DNA from: Bacteroidales bacterium
GTDB lineage: Bacteria; Bacillota; Clostridia; Lachnospirales; Lachnospiraceae
Direction of reading: 5' to 3'
Assembly: GCA_023664535.1 (NCBI GenBank)
Contig: JAMPFJ010000011.1
Location: 1 to 64,000 of the forward strand
Length of the DNA: 64,000 nucleotides
Positions 7,781-16,936 of the stretch are shown here, one piece after another. The notes beneath the pieces are model-generated. The model was not told where the DNA came from. It ran no database searches and saw only the letters and a program-made list of their open reading frames with translations. Each line of letters begins with the position of its first letter. Position 1 is the stretch's first letter. A program made the position numbers and the translations under genes.

Positions 7781-9313
7781 ATGACAAACGATTCAAGCTT
7801 GGGATTGGATTATGAGAAGTATGCAGGTATACTTGTGCATCCAACCTCATTTCCCAGCGCTTATGGTATCGGAGATTTAGGACCGGGAGCTTATGCGTTT
7901 ATCGACTTTTTGGAAAAATCGGGATTAACTATCTGGCAGGTACTGCCCTTGGGGCATACCGGCTTTGGGGATTCCCCTTACCAGCCTTTTTCGTCCTTTG
8001 CCGGACAACCTTTAATTATCAGCATAGACGACCTGCGGAAAGCGGGGCTTTTATGGGATGAGGATTTTTATGAAATGCCGCAATGGGATTCCTGCCATAT
8101 TGAGTACGGCGAAGCGATAGAGTTTAAGACAGGACTGTTAAAGAAGGCGTATGAGCGGTTTGCCAATCCGGAGATTAAGGACGCCTATTCCACGGATGAG
8201 GAATTTCTGGAGGGATACCGGACATTCTGCAAGGACTCGGACTGGCTGGACGATTATGCGTTATTTATGGCGGGGAAAGAGCATTTTGAAGGCGCTCCGT
8301 GGTATATGTGGGAGGATTCGTTGAAAAAACCCACGGCAAAACAGAAGGCAGCGTGGATGGAAAAGCTTTCCGATACGGTGGAATATTATCGGTTTATTCA
8401 GTATATCTTTCATAAACAATGGTTCGGGTTAAAAAAATATGCCAATGACAAAAGGATTAAAATTGTGGGAGATATTCCCATTTTCGTAGCTTGGGACAGC
8501 GTAGACGTATGGTGCAATAAGAAGCTCTTTGACTTGGATACAAAGGGATATCCAAAGACCGTGGCAGGCGTGCCGCCGGATTATTTTTCCGCCACCGGAC
8601 AGCTGTGGGGTAATCCGCTTTATAAGTGGAGCGAGCATACCAAGACCGGTTATGAGTGGTGGTTTAACCGGATTCGCCATCAGTTAAAGCTGGCGGATTT
8701 TCTCCGCATCGACCATTTCCGCGGCTTTGATAAATTCTGGGCGGTACCGTTCGGGGAAGAGACGGCGGTGAACGGGAAATGGGTAAAGGCGCCGGGTGTC
8801 AATTTCTTTACGCAGCTTGAGGCTACCCTGGGCTATCATATGCCGATTATTGCGGAGGATTTGGGAGAAATTGACCAGTCGGTTATCGATTTGCGTGACA
8901 AGTTTGGTCTGCCGGGAATGAAAATTTTACAGTTCGGATTTGAAAATCCGGAGGAGAATCATTTTCTTCCCCATAATTATATTCGGAATTGTGTATGCTA
9001 TACCGGTACGCATGACAATGACACGACCCTTGGCTGGTATCAGAAATGCTATGAAGCGTCTAAGGATAAGCTTAGAAGATATTTCAATACCGATGGCGGC
9101 GACGTCTGCTGGACCCTGATTCGGGCATGCTTCTCCTCCGTGGCAAATATGGCGATTGTCCCGATGCAGGATGTGCTCTGTCTGGATTCGTGGGCAAGAC
9201 TGAATACGCCGGGCGTAGGAGAGGGGAACTGGGCATGGAGATTCCGCATGGAGGATATGACACCGCAGCTTGAGGCGAGGCTGTTTGAAACCGCTAAGCT
9301 GTATGGAAGATAG
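7781..9313 (+). CDS. malQ: 4-alpha-glucanotransferase (amylomaltase)
   Basis: A 510-aa GH77 enzyme that transfers alpha-1,4-glucan chains between maltodextrins, serving glycogen or starch breakdown in the cytosol. Recognisable blocks are GILVHPTSFPSAYGIGDLG at the start, the nucleophile region FLRIDHFRGF (~residue 309), the acid/base region IIAEDLGEI (~residue 358) and YTGTHDNDTTLGW (~residue 410), which holds the third catalytic Asp. The length matches the bacterial family. The start has a GGAGG ribosome binding site. It follows pgi on the same strand but has a promoter of its own. The assignment is secure. Confidence 0.97.
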   Translation: MTNDSSLGLDYEKYAGILVHPTSFPSAYGIGDLGPGAYAFIDFLEKSGLTIWQVLPLGHTGFGDSPYQPFSSFAGQPLIISIDDLRKAGLLWDEDFYEMPQWDSCHIEYGEAIEFKTGLLKKAYERFANPEIKDAYSTDEEFLEGYRTFCKDSDWLDDYALFMAGKEHFEGAPWYMWEDSLKKPTAKQKAAWMEKLSDTVEYYRFIQYIFHKQWFGLKKYANDKRIKIVGDIPIFVAWDSVDVWCNKKLFDLDTKGYPKTVAGVPPDYFSATGQLWGNPLYKWSEHTKTGYEWWFNRIRHQLKLADFLRIDHFRGFDKFWAVPFGEETAVNGKWVKAPGVNFFTQLEATLGYHMPIIAEDLGEIDQSVIDLRDKFGLPGMKILQFGFENPEENHFLPHNYIRNCVCYTGTHDNDTTLGWYQKCYEASKDKLRRYFNTDGGDVCWTLIRACFSSVANMAIVPMQDVLCLDSWARLNTPGVGEGNWAWRFRMEDMTPQLEARLFETAKLYGR

Positions 9314-9436
9314 CAGAGAAAATCTGCTCTGTGGCGCAGGACTTATTCTTGATATTTGTCTATATTATACAACTGGGTTTTGAAAATAAAGAATTTTGCA
9401 GTTAGCTATGATGGATAAAAATAAAAGGAGCAGAAT

Positions 9437-10195
9437 ATGAGGAGCGTATTAGTTTTAGGATTTTTATTTTTGTTTTTGGTGTTGATGATACCGGTACATC
9501 TGATTCTTTTACTGATTGGGAAATGCAGTCCGGAATTAAGATACCGTATCGGAAATGCAATAGTATACTGGGCGTTCCGCTGGGAGCTGTTTCAGGCGGG
9601 GGCAAAAATAGAGGTAAAGGGGAGGGAAAATATTCCGGAGGAGCCGGTATTATTTGTTCCCAACCACAGGAGCTATTTTGACATATTGATTCTGCATACC
9701 ACCAGCACCAAGCGTCCGGGTTTTGTGGCAAAGGCGGAAATGAATAAATTCCCGCTGTTAAACTGGTGGATGAAAAATATCTGCTGCCTGTTTCTGGACC
9801 GTGAGGACATGCGCTCCGGAATGCAGATGATAAAGGACGGGGCGGCGCTGATTCAGGCGGGGCATTCCATGGTGATTTGTCCGGAGGGAACGAGAAACCA
9901 GAAGCCGGAAATGCTTCCTTTCCGGGAGGGAAGCCTGAAAATGGCGGAAAAAGCCGGCTGTCCGGTAGTGCCGGTTACCTTGATTGGCACCGACCGCCTC
10001 CTGGAGGCAAGACCGGGATTTGATATCCGTAAGGCGGAGGTGAAGGTCATCTATGGGGAACCCATTGATTTGAAGTCCCTTTCCAAAGAGAAGAGAAAAA
10101 AAGCCGGTGCGTATGTACAGGGCATTATAGAGGAAACCATGAAAAAGGAGACCCAAGCAGGTCTGCCGGGCACAGAAAAGGAGGAGAATGTATGA
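9437..10195 (+). CDS. plsC: 1-acyl-sn-glycerol-3-phosphate acyltransferase
   Basis: This 252-aa protein should add the second acyl chain to lysophosphatidic acid to give phosphatidic acid in membrane lipid synthesis. It shows an N-terminal membrane helix (residues ~1-28), the catalytic NHRSYFD motif (HX4D, ~residues 76-82), the FLDRE block, and the substrate-binding PEGTRN motif (~residue 149). The next gene overlaps it by four bases (ATGA), so the two are translationally coupled. Related acyltransferases share the motifs, so the exact acyl acceptor is inferred from the family. Confidence 0.9.
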   Translation: MRSVLVLGFLFLFLVLMIPVHLILLLIGKCSPELRYRIGNAIVYWAFRWELFQAGAKIEVKGRENIPEEPVLFVPNHRSYFDILILHTTSTKRPGFVAKAEMNKFPLLNWWMKNICCLFLDREDMRSGMQMIKDGAALIQAGHSMVICPEGTRNQKPEMLPFREGSLKMAEKAGCPVVPVTLIGTDRLLEARPGFDIRKAEVKVIYGEPIDLKSLSKEKRKKAGAYVQGIIEETMKKETQAGLPGTEKEENV

Positions 10196-10752
10196 GTCCA
10201 TTGGTAGTAACCCTTATTGTAGTTGCCGTTTTACTCGGTATTTTAGTTGTACTTTATTTTGTGGGAAACAAGCTGCAAAAAAGACAGATGGCACAGAAGG
10301 AGGAAATGCAGGCGGCGGCACAGCAGACCTCCATGCTGATTATTGATAAGAAAATGATGAAGTTAAAGGATGCGGGTCTGCCCAAGTCGGTACTGGAGCA
10401 GACGCCAAAGCGGTTTCGTAATGCCAAGATGCCCATTGTAAAAGCCAAAATCGGTCCCCAGATTATCAATCTGATTTGTGATGAAGCCATTTTTGACGAC
10501 CTTCCGACAAAGGGGGAAGTGAAGGCAATGATAAGCGGCATTTATATCACCGGAGTGAAGAGTATCCGGGGAAAGAAAAAGGGAGCGGTGGCGGAGGAGC
10601 CGAAAAAGAAGAGCTTTGGCGCCAAGATGAGGAAAAAGCAGCGTGAGCTTCAGGAGGAGTATGCAAAGGAAGAGAAAGAAAAGGAAGCAAGAAAGGCGTT
10701 GAAGGAAGCCGAGAAGGCGAAGAAAGACAAGGCAAAGAAGATTACCCAATAA
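10192..10752 (+). CDS. Small membrane-anchored basic protein of unknown function
   Basis: This 186-aa protein is not assigned to a named family. It has one N-terminal transmembrane helix (residues ~2-23, rich in Val and Leu), followed by a soluble region with PKSVLEQTPKRF and a LPTKGEVKAMISGIYITGVKSIRG segment. The C-terminal ~60 residues are almost all Lys, Glu and Ala, suggesting a long charged helix facing the cytosol. It starts inside the plsC stop (ATGA overlap) and is followed by a terminator, so it ends the plsC operon. Confidence 0.75.
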   Translation: MSPLVVTLIVVAVLLGILVVLYFVGNKLQKRQMAQKEEMQAAAQQTSMLIIDKKMMKLKDAGLPKSVLEQTPKRFRNAKMPIVKAKIGPQIINLICDEAIFDDLPTKGEVKAMISGIYITGVKSIRGKKKGAVAEEPKKKSFGAKMRKKQRELQEEYAKEEKEKEARKALKEAEKAKKDKAKKITQ

Positions 10753-10769
10753 AGCGTAAGCAGGAAGGT

Positions 10770-10801
10770 CCCGCAGACAAAGGAGAGTTTGCGGGCTTTT
10801 T
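10770..10801 (+). terminator. Rho-independent terminator of the plsC operon
   Basis: CCCGCAGAC (10770-10778) pairs with GTTTGCGGG (10787-10795), one G-U pair, with an 8-base loop and CTTTTTG following. Confidence 0.8.
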
Positions 10802-10846
10802 GTATTATCGGAATCAAAGAAAATGATGCTTTAGATTTACCCGGTT

Positions 10847-10918
10847 TTTTCCGACATACTATATAGACATGTCGGGAAAACCTGTGGAAGCCGGTATTTT
10901 TAAGACATGCCGGAAAAA
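10847..10918 (+). promoter_or_regulatory. Three copies of a TTTTCCGACATGT-like motif upstream of the FliK-like gene
   Basis: TTTTCCGACAT occurs once directly (10847-10857) and twice on the opposite strand as ACATGTCGGGAAAA (10867-10880) and ACATGCCGGAAAAA (10905-10918). The first two form an inverted pair around CTATATAG. This is an operator-like arrangement in the only spacer before the flagellar module. The binding protein is unknown. Confidence 0.4.
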
Positions 10919-10974
10919 GGATATAAATAGAGCAGGATAGATATTGAAGAGCAGGACGGAAACGAGGTGGCACA

Positions 10975-13900
10975 ATGAATTATCAGATTGGCGGACATCA
11001 TGGGCAGACAGGATACGACAATTCCCTGTTTGGTGCAGCAGGCTTTGGTGCGGATGCGGCAGGCGGCGCAGGCCAGAATGGTTTGGGCGGCAAAGGAAAC
11101 AGCATATTGGAGAAAAACAGCGTGGGTGATTTGCTGGCATGCAGGCTGGTGCAGGGCGGCAAAGAGCCGGTACTGGATATCAACGGGATTCGGATTAAGA
11201 CAAAGGCGGCAAAGGAGTTCGACCAGGCAAAGCCGGGGGATACCGTTTATTTAAAAATCCAGCAGGCGGATAAGAACCAGGTATCGTTAAAGATTGTGGG
11301 AACTGCGGCGGCGGAAACCGCCGGTGCGTCCGGCGTCGCTGCCGGAGCCCAGGTGATGCAGGGTACGGAGCAGTTTTCCGATATGATTAAGGAGAACCTG
11401 GACGGTGTGCAGGATGAGGAAGAGGCAAAGGAAAACCAGAAAGAAATTTTGCGAAATTTGTCTGCGGATGAAATTGCAAAGCTTAGAATGATGCAGATTG
11501 ACGTTACCAATGCAACCCTGTCCGATTTAATCGGCATGGTGGTGACTATCCGCTCCGGAGAGCATCAGGATGAAATCAACGAGGACTTGGCGGATATTGT
11601 CAGGGAGACGCTGGGTAAACTGCGGAGAAGCCTGTCGCCGTCGGAGGTGAAAACGGAGAGCGGGACGGAGACGGTGCAGGAGGCGGCGGATACCTCATCG
11701 GCTGCGACAGCCTATCCGGCAGGAAGAAGCAGATTGAACAGTGAGGGATATATTGTAACCGCTCCGGTGGAAGCGGGAGGCGCAGCAGGTAATCCGGTGG
11801 ATGCCAATGCACAAAATAATGGGGGAAGCCAGTCCGGAGCCACAAAGGTCCATATTACCGATGAGCAGATGATTTTCATGGTGAAGAACAATATGGAGCC
11901 CACCATCGAGAATCTGGATATTGCCAAAAACAGTGTGAATGAGGACAGCCCCTCCCATACCATTCCGTTTAATGAACGGGTGTGGAACGATATCTATCCG
12001 CAGGTTGTGGGGATTATCGAATCGGCGGGGATGTCGGTAACGGAGCAAAGCCTCGGCGGGGCAAAATTTATGCTCAGGCACGAGCTGCCGATTACCGTGG
12101 GCTCGTTAAGGCTGTATATGGGAATCAATTCCCTGAACCAGCGGGGATTAAAAGAAGAGCAGATAGAGGAGAATATAAACGAGCAAATCAGCCTCGGCAA
12201 TGCGCCGGAGCAGGCGCGGATTACCGGAAGCACATTACAGGACCGCGCAAAACATCTGGTGGAAAAGGTGCAGGCGATTTCTCTCCGCTCCGTTGATGCG
12301 GCGGTAAGCCAGGGAAAACCCCTTACCATTTCTTACCTGTATAACAGTTCGTTGAGAAGCGTAGACATGAGAAGGGCGAGAGGTCCTGTAAGCACGGGTG
12401 TGGAGGGCGCAAGCCTTTCCCTTAGCGGCATGGCGCAGGCGAAGGAGGGAGCCGACGGAGCCGGGATTCCTTATTCCACCAATCCGGCGGCGGTGGCAGC
12501 AAGGCGGCAGATAGAAGAGATTCGCCTTTCCATGACAATAGAAGCAGCAAACCGATTGGTCAGACAGGATATCCATATTGATGCGAGACCGTTATCCCAG
12601 ATTGTTGAGGAGCTGAGGAAGCAGGAAAACAGCTACTATGAGAAAGTGGTATCCGCCCATGATTTGCACGATTTGCCGGAGGATGTGGATTTATTAAAGG
12701 AGACGCTTAAGGAGACCGAGGGACTGAAAACCCTGCCGGAGTATGCGCTGGGCGAGGTGGTGAAAACTCCGTCCGTTACGGTAGGCGGATTGTACGAGAC
12801 GGCGGTTCACATCAAAGCAGCCCTTGCCGGTAACGCCTATGAGACGATGATGACCAGACCGAGGCAGGATATGGGGGATTCCATCCGCGAGGCATTCCGG
12901 AATGTGGATGATATTTTAAAGGATTTGGATTTGGACCGCAATGAGGAAAACCAGAGGGCGGTGCGGATTCTGGCATACAACGAGATGGAGCTGACGGAGA
13001 ATAACATTATCAGTGTTAAGGCGGCGGATGCCAAGGTGCAGCAGATGTTTGAAACCCTGACGCCGCAGATTGTATTAAATTTAATCCGGGAAAACAAAAA
13101 TCCGCTAAACATGACCATTGACGGGCTGAATGAGGAAATTATGCAGCAAAAGGAAATAATGGGTGTGACGGACGAACAGAGATTCAGTGAATTTCTGTAC
13201 CAGATGGACAGAAGCAACGCCATCAGCGAGGAGGAGCGGAAGAGCTTTATCGGAATCTACAGGCTTTTGGATAAGGTGGAGAAATCCCATGGCAAGGATA
13301 TCGGTGCCGTGGTCAGAAACGGGCAGGAGATTACGTTAAATAACCTGTTTTCCGCAGACAAGAGCCGCAGGGCGCGGGGAATGGACGTGGCGGTGGATGA
13401 GCATTTTGGCGAGCGCATAGATGTGGAAACGGAGGGCGAGAGCATTCTAAGCCAAATCCAGACCGCATATAACCAGACCCTGGTTTCCGGTGTGCTGCGG
13501 CATATCCGCCCGGAAACCTTGAAAAGCATGGAAAATCTGGATTACCGGAATATGCCTTTTGAAGAGCTGAATGCGATTATGAAAGCGGGAGACAACGGAC
13601 AGGGGCAGGCGGAGTTAAATGAACGGCTTTCTGCCGAGCTTACGGAGGCGCTGGCCTATGAGGAGGATGTGGCGACAATGTTAGAGGCAAACGAAATGCC
13701 GGAAACAGCCACCAATATTCTTGCGGCGCATCAGGTGATGTACGGGGAAGACGGCATTTACGGCATGATTCGCAACATTAAGCAGAGCCTTCCGAGAGAG
13801 AAGCGGGAAAATATCACGGAGAGGGAAAACCGTATTCTGGAAACGCTGGAGAGCAGGGATGACGTAATCTACGGCATGGAGTATATTCGTGCGGGATTGT

Positions 13901-14412
13901 CGGAAGCGGTTCATGATAAGGAAATCGACGGAACCATTACCGCAATGGATATTCAGTCGCTCAAATATTTGAATGCGGGGATGCCTATTGCTATGCGGGC
14001 AGTGGAGCAGGAGGTATTTCAGGTTCCCCTCGTTGTGGGTGAGGAAGTCAGCATCATGAAGGTATCCATTATACAGGATGGCAGCAAAGCGGGAGAAATC
14101 AACGCTTCTGCCGATACGAAAAAGTACGGCAGGCTGGAGGCGTTTATCCATGTGGAGGGCAGCCAGATTGAGGGGTATGTGGTAACGGAGGAGGAAAGCG
14201 GGCAGCGGAAGCTGGAGGCGAACGAGCTGACCCTGCGCTCCGTTTTTGCCAAAGCGGGCATGGAGGTACGGGACCTCCGGCTGGACGGGACGAAGCCGGT
14301 ACAATACGGCTCCGGACTGGAGAGGGAGAGCGTGCCGACCTCGAAGCTTTACCGGGCGGCAAAGCAATTATTAACAGCTATTAAGTTAACGGGAATTACC
14401 GCCGATAATTAA
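10975..14412 (+). CDS. Very large FliK-like flagellar protein
   Basis: This 1145-aa protein is acidic, mostly helical, and has no signal peptide or membrane segment. Residues ~1-60 are Gly-rich and low-complexity. Residues ~45-110 form a small beta-rich block (LLACRLVQGG to VSLKIVG). The last ~110 residues (YGRLEAFIHVEGSQIEGYV; LRSVFAKAGMEVRDLRLDG) follow the pattern of the C-terminal flagellar hook-length control domain (Flg_hook): beta strands, then a helix ending in an AGM/L turn and a final strand. I infer a FliK-type export substrate or regulator because it lies directly upstream of a flagellin gene and holds that gene's sigma-28 promoter in its last codons. Similarity is weak and the size is unusual for FliK. 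Confidence 0.55.
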   Translation: MNYQIGGHHGQTGYDNSLFGAAGFGADAAGGAGQNGLGGKGNSILEKNSVGDLLACRLVQGGKEPVLDINGIRIKTKAAKEFDQAKPGDTVYLKIQQADKNQVSLKIVGTAAAETAGASGVAAGAQVMQGTEQFSDMIKENLDGVQDEEEAKENQKEILRNLSADEIAKLRMMQIDVTNATLSDLIGMVVTIRSGEHQDEINEDLADIVRETLGKLRRSLSPSEVKTESGTETVQEAADTSSAATAYPAGRSRLNSEGYIVTAPVEAGGAAGNPVDANAQNNGGSQSGATKVHITDEQMIFMVKNNMEPTIENLDIAKNSVNEDSPSHTIPFNERVWNDIYPQVVGIIESAGMSVTEQSLGGAKFMLRHELPITVGSLRLYMGINSLNQRGLKEEQIEENINEQISLGNAPEQARITGSTLQDRAKHLVEKVQAISLRSVDAAVSQGKPLTISYLYNSSLRSVDMRRARGPVSTGVEGASLSLSGMAQAKEGADGAGIPYSTNPAAVAARRQIEEIRLSMTIEAANRLVRQDIHIDARPLSQIVEELRKQENSYYEKVVSAHDLHDLPEDVDLLKETLKETEGLKTLPEYALGEVVKTPSVTVGGLYETAVHIKAALAGNAYETMMTRPRQDMGDSIREAFRNVDDILKDLDLDRNEENQRAVRILAYNEMELTENNIISVKAADAKVQQMFETLTPQIVLNLIRENKNPLNMTIDGLNEEIMQQKEIMGVTDEQRFSEFLYQMDRSNAISEEERKSFIGIYRLLDKVEKSHGKDIGAVVRNGQEITLNNLFSADKSRRARGMDVAVDEHFGERIDVETEGESILSQIQTAYNQTLVSGVLRHIRPETLKSMENLDYRNMPFEELNAIMKAGDNGQGQAELNERLSAELTEALAYEEDVATMLEANEMPETATNILAAHQVMYGEDGIYGMIRNIKQSLPREKRENITERENRILETLESRDDVIYGMEYIRAGLSEAVHDKEIDGTITAMDIQSLKYLNAGMPIAMRAVEQEVFQVPLVVGEEVSIMKVSIIQDGSKAGEINASADTKKYGRLEAFIHVEGSQIEGYVVTEEESGQRKLEANELTLRSVFAKAGMEVRDLRLDGTKPVQYGSGLERESVPTSKLYRAAKQLLTAIKLTGITADN
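14382..14408 (+). promoter_or_regulatory. Sigma-28 (FliA/SigD) promoter for the second flagellin
   Basis: TAAG, 15 bases and GCCGATAA give an exact match to the sigma-28 -10 consensus and a near match at -35. The site overlaps the last codons of the FliK-like gene and lies about 50 bases before the flagellin start. Confidence 0.75.
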
Positions 14413-14455
14413 AGTAGTGAATGTTGACTGAAAATTTAAGATTGAGGTGACGAAG

Positions 14456-15838
14456 ATGAGATTAAACCATAACACGATGGCTTATACGGCAAACAATAAT
14501 TTGAACACAATTAACCGCAATTTAACCAAATCCATGCAGAGGCTTTCCTCCGGATATAAGGTAAACAAATCCTCGGATGATGCTGCGGCAAAGGCAATTT
14601 CCCAGAGAATGAATGCCCAGATTAAAGGGCTGGAGCGGGCGATAAATAATTCCAATGACGGAATATCCCTGATTCAGACCGCTGAGGGTGCGCTTGACGA
14701 GATTCATTCTATCCTGGCAAGGATGCGTGAGCTTTCCGTTCAGGCGGCGAATGTAAGCTATGCAGAGGATGACAGGGATTCCATCCAGAATGAGCTGGAG
14801 CAGCTTAAGGAGGAGTTGGACAGAATTTCCAATTCCACGGATTTCAACGGACGGAAGCTGTTAAATGGAGAGTTGAATAAAAAGGGGTATACCAATAATG
14901 ATAATTTATCCATTGTAGAGATTGGCGGAGATATTGAGCCGGGAGAATACGGATTATCCATCACCTCCACCGGTACGCAGGCGACAACGACGATTGGTCC
15001 GATAGCAGATTCCCTCGTGATTACGGAGGCGCAGGCAGGCGTGCTTGCCATCAATGATTTTCAGATTAATATCCGGGTTGGAATGACCGGGGAGCAAATA
15101 AATGAGCGAATCCGGGATGCGGCAAGTAAAATCGGAATTGATTATAATGCGGCTACCGGGGAGTTAAAAACCCAGCAATATGGGAGCAAGCAGCATATTA
15201 CCGTTGACAGCAGCTACGATGAAATAAAGGCTCTGCTTGGCATAAACGGCCAGACCGAATACGGAACAGATGCGGTAGCCCAGTTTGCTACGGACACCAG
15301 CAATGCCCGCATAGGCTTTACGGACACCGCAACGCTGGAAACCCAGGGGAACCGGATTACCGTGACGGACAAAAACGGTTTTGAGATGGTTTACGATGCG
15401 AGCGGGACTGTGGCAGACGCAAGAATTACGGTATTATCAGCAGGACCGATGGTTATCCAGATTGGAAATAACGAGGGGCAGACATTGAATGTCAATATCG
15501 GAAAAACCACGGCGGAGTCCCTGGAGATTGACCATATTAACGTATATACCCATGCCTATGCCAGTGAAGCGATTGAACGCCTGGATGAGGCGGTTGCCAA
15601 GATTTCGGAAATCCGTTCCTCCCTCGGTGCGTACCAGAACCGTTTGGACCATACGGTGAGCAATCTGGAAACCGCCAGCGAGAATTTAAATGATGCGGTA
15701 TCCAGAATACAGGATGCGGATATGGCGGAGGAGATTACCGAATATACACAGCAGAATGTGCTTAGCCAGAGCGCACTGCAAATGTTAATCAAGTCCAACG
15801 CAAGACCGGAGGGGTTGCTGCAGTTGTTCCAGAGATAG
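14456..15838 (+). CDS. Second flagellin, 460 aa, with variable central domains
   Basis: This protein has flagellin N- and C-terminal D0/D1 helices (MRLNHNTMAYTANNNL and LNTINRNLTKSMQRLSSGYKVNKSSDDAAAKAIS; C-terminal LQMLIKSNARPEGLLQLFQR) around a ~210-residue beta-rich insert (residues ~145-355). It would polymerise in the filament after export by the flagellar secretion system. The start is set at the ATG five bases after GAGGTGA rather than the upstream GTG, because flagellins begin with this MRxNHN sequence. It is far from the major 270-aa flagellin and differs from it in ending and size, and it has its own sigma-28 promoter. A FliS-like gene follows 10 bases later. Confidence 0.92.
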   Translation: MRLNHNTMAYTANNNLNTINRNLTKSMQRLSSGYKVNKSSDDAAAKAISQRMNAQIKGLERAINNSNDGISLIQTAEGALDEIHSILARMRELSVQAANVSYAEDDRDSIQNELEQLKEELDRISNSTDFNGRKLLNGELNKKGYTNNDNLSIVEIGGDIEPGEYGLSITSTGTQATTTIGPIADSLVITEAQAGVLAINDFQINIRVGMTGEQINERIRDAASKIGIDYNAATGELKTQQYGSKQHITVDSSYDEIKALLGINGQTEYGTDAVAQFATDTSNARIGFTDTATLETQGNRITVTDKNGFEMVYDASGTVADARITVLSAGPMVIQIGNNEGQTLNVNIGKTTAESLEIDHINVYTHAYASEAIERLDEAVAKISEIRSSLGAYQNRLDHTVSNLETASENLNDAVSRIQDADMAEEITEYTQQNVLSQSALQMLIKSNARPEGLLQLFQR

Positions 15839-15848
15839 GAGATAAGCC

Positions 15849-16316
15849 ATGACAGATGAGCAGATGAATGGATATAAAATGCGGATTTCCCAGGCAGGCG
15901 TCGGTGAGCTGACGGTGGTTATGCTGGAAATGGAAATGCAGTGGATAGAGGAAGCGCTTTCGGCATATGACCGGCAGGATTTGGATGTGTTTACGGACGT
16001 TTTGGGCAGGGCGCAGGCGGTGCAGGTGGAATTGATGAACGTGCTGAACAGGGAAAATTCCGTTGCGGCAGATGTGTATGCGGTGTTTGCCTTTATTAAC
16101 AAACAGTTGATTCTGGCAAGGATTAAGAGGCAGCCTTTGGAGATAAAGCGGTGCCGGGATATGCTTGAGCAGTATCATGAGAGCTTCCGGGCGATTGCCA
16201 AAACGGATACGGCGGGACCGGTAATCGAAGGCAGCGAAAAGGTTTATGCAGGGCTTACCTATGGTGTCGGCGGGCTTGTGGAGAGCAGCACGGGCGGTAT
16301 GGATTTTCAGGCGTGA
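15849..16316 (+). CDS. Divergent FliS-like flagellin chaperone
   Basis: A 155-aa helical protein with the FliS pattern: an opening YKMRISQAG, a first long helix GELTVVMLEMEMQWIEEAL, a second helix DVFTDVLGRAQAVQVELMNVL, and a third VYAVFAFINKQLILARI. FliS caps the C-terminal helix of flagellin to prevent early polymerisation in the cytosol. The protein carries an extra C-terminal tail of about 30 residues ending in a Gly/Ser stretch. It sits 10 bases after the second flagellin, so a dedicated chaperone for that flagellin is the natural reading. Sequence identity to the canonical FliS elsewhere in this window is low. Confidence 0.7.
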   Translation: MTDEQMNGYKMRISQAGVGELTVVMLEMEMQWIEEALSAYDRQDLDVFTDVLGRAQAVQVELMNVLNRENSVAADVYAVFAFINKQLILARIKRQPLEIKRCRDMLEQYHESFRAIAKTDTAGPVIEGSEKVYAGLTYGVGGLVESSTGGMDFQA

Positions 16317-16366
16317 TAAGCTTTTTCCGACGGCGGAATTATCCGATAAGAAGAATAAAGAGTGTG

Positions 16367-16398
16367 GCCGGCAGGATTATCTGCCGGCTTTTCTTTTT
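16367..16398 (+). terminator. Rho-independent terminator after the second flagellin operon
   Basis: GCCGGCAG (16367-16374), a 6-base loop and CTGCCGGC (16381-16388) form a perfect 8-bp stem followed by TTTTCTTTTTT. Confidence 0.85.
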
Positions 16399-16463
16399 TG
16401 GTTAAAAATGGTATACTGGCAATAGAAAAAGATAAAATTATGCAGGAGCAGGAGGATATAAGG

Positions 16464-16880
16464 ATGAAAAAAGAGGATTGTATTTTTTGTAAGATAGCAA
16501 ACGGAGAAATCCCGTCGACCACGATTTATGAAAATAATGATTTTCGGGTGTTTTTTGACATTAACCCGGCGAGTAAGGGACATTGCCTGGTTGTTCCGAA
16601 GCAGCATTACAATGATATCTTTGCCATGGATGCAGAAACCGGCGGAAAGCTGTTTTCCCTTGCCACGGCGATTGCGCGGGGACTGAAAAAAGAGCTGAAC
16701 TGCGAGGGGATGAATATTTTGCAGAACAACGGGCTGATTGCCGGACAGACGGTTTTTCATTTCCATCTGCATTTAATTCCGAGATATGCGCAGGATACCG
16801 TGAATATCAGCTGGCAGCCGGGGGAGGCAAATCCTGAGGAATTAAAGCTGCTTGCCAAAGCGGTGAGAAAGAATATTTAG
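16464..16880 (+). CDS. HIT family nucleotide-binding hydrolase
   Basis: This 138-aa protein belongs to the histidine triad family, cytosolic hydrolases of nucleoside phosphoramidates or dinucleotides. The catalytic triad is plain (VFHFHLHLIPR), preceded by CIFCKIANGEIPSTTIYE, with two cysteines in a CxxC that often bind zinc, and by HCLVVPKQHY. The ATG is chosen for its AGGAGGAT ribosome binding site; the frame is open further upstream, but that part reads through the preceding terminator. The family call is secure; the cellular substrate is not. Confidence 0.92.
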   Translation: MKKEDCIFCKIANGEIPSTTIYENNDFRVFFDINPASKGHCLVVPKQHYNDIFAMDAETGGKLFSLATAIARGLKKELNCEGMNILQNNGLIAGQTVFHFHLHLIPRYAQDTVNISWQPGEANPEELKLLAKAVRKNI

Positions 16881-16936
16881 AAAAAGTTTTTCGGAGAATA
16901 ATAAGGACGGAAGAGCAAAATAAAGGAAGTAACAAA

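Noticed and set aside
13681..14367. 228-aa minus-strand frame inside the FliK-like gene
   Set aside because: No ribosome binding site or family pattern, and it is fully antisense to a long gene with consistent codon use.
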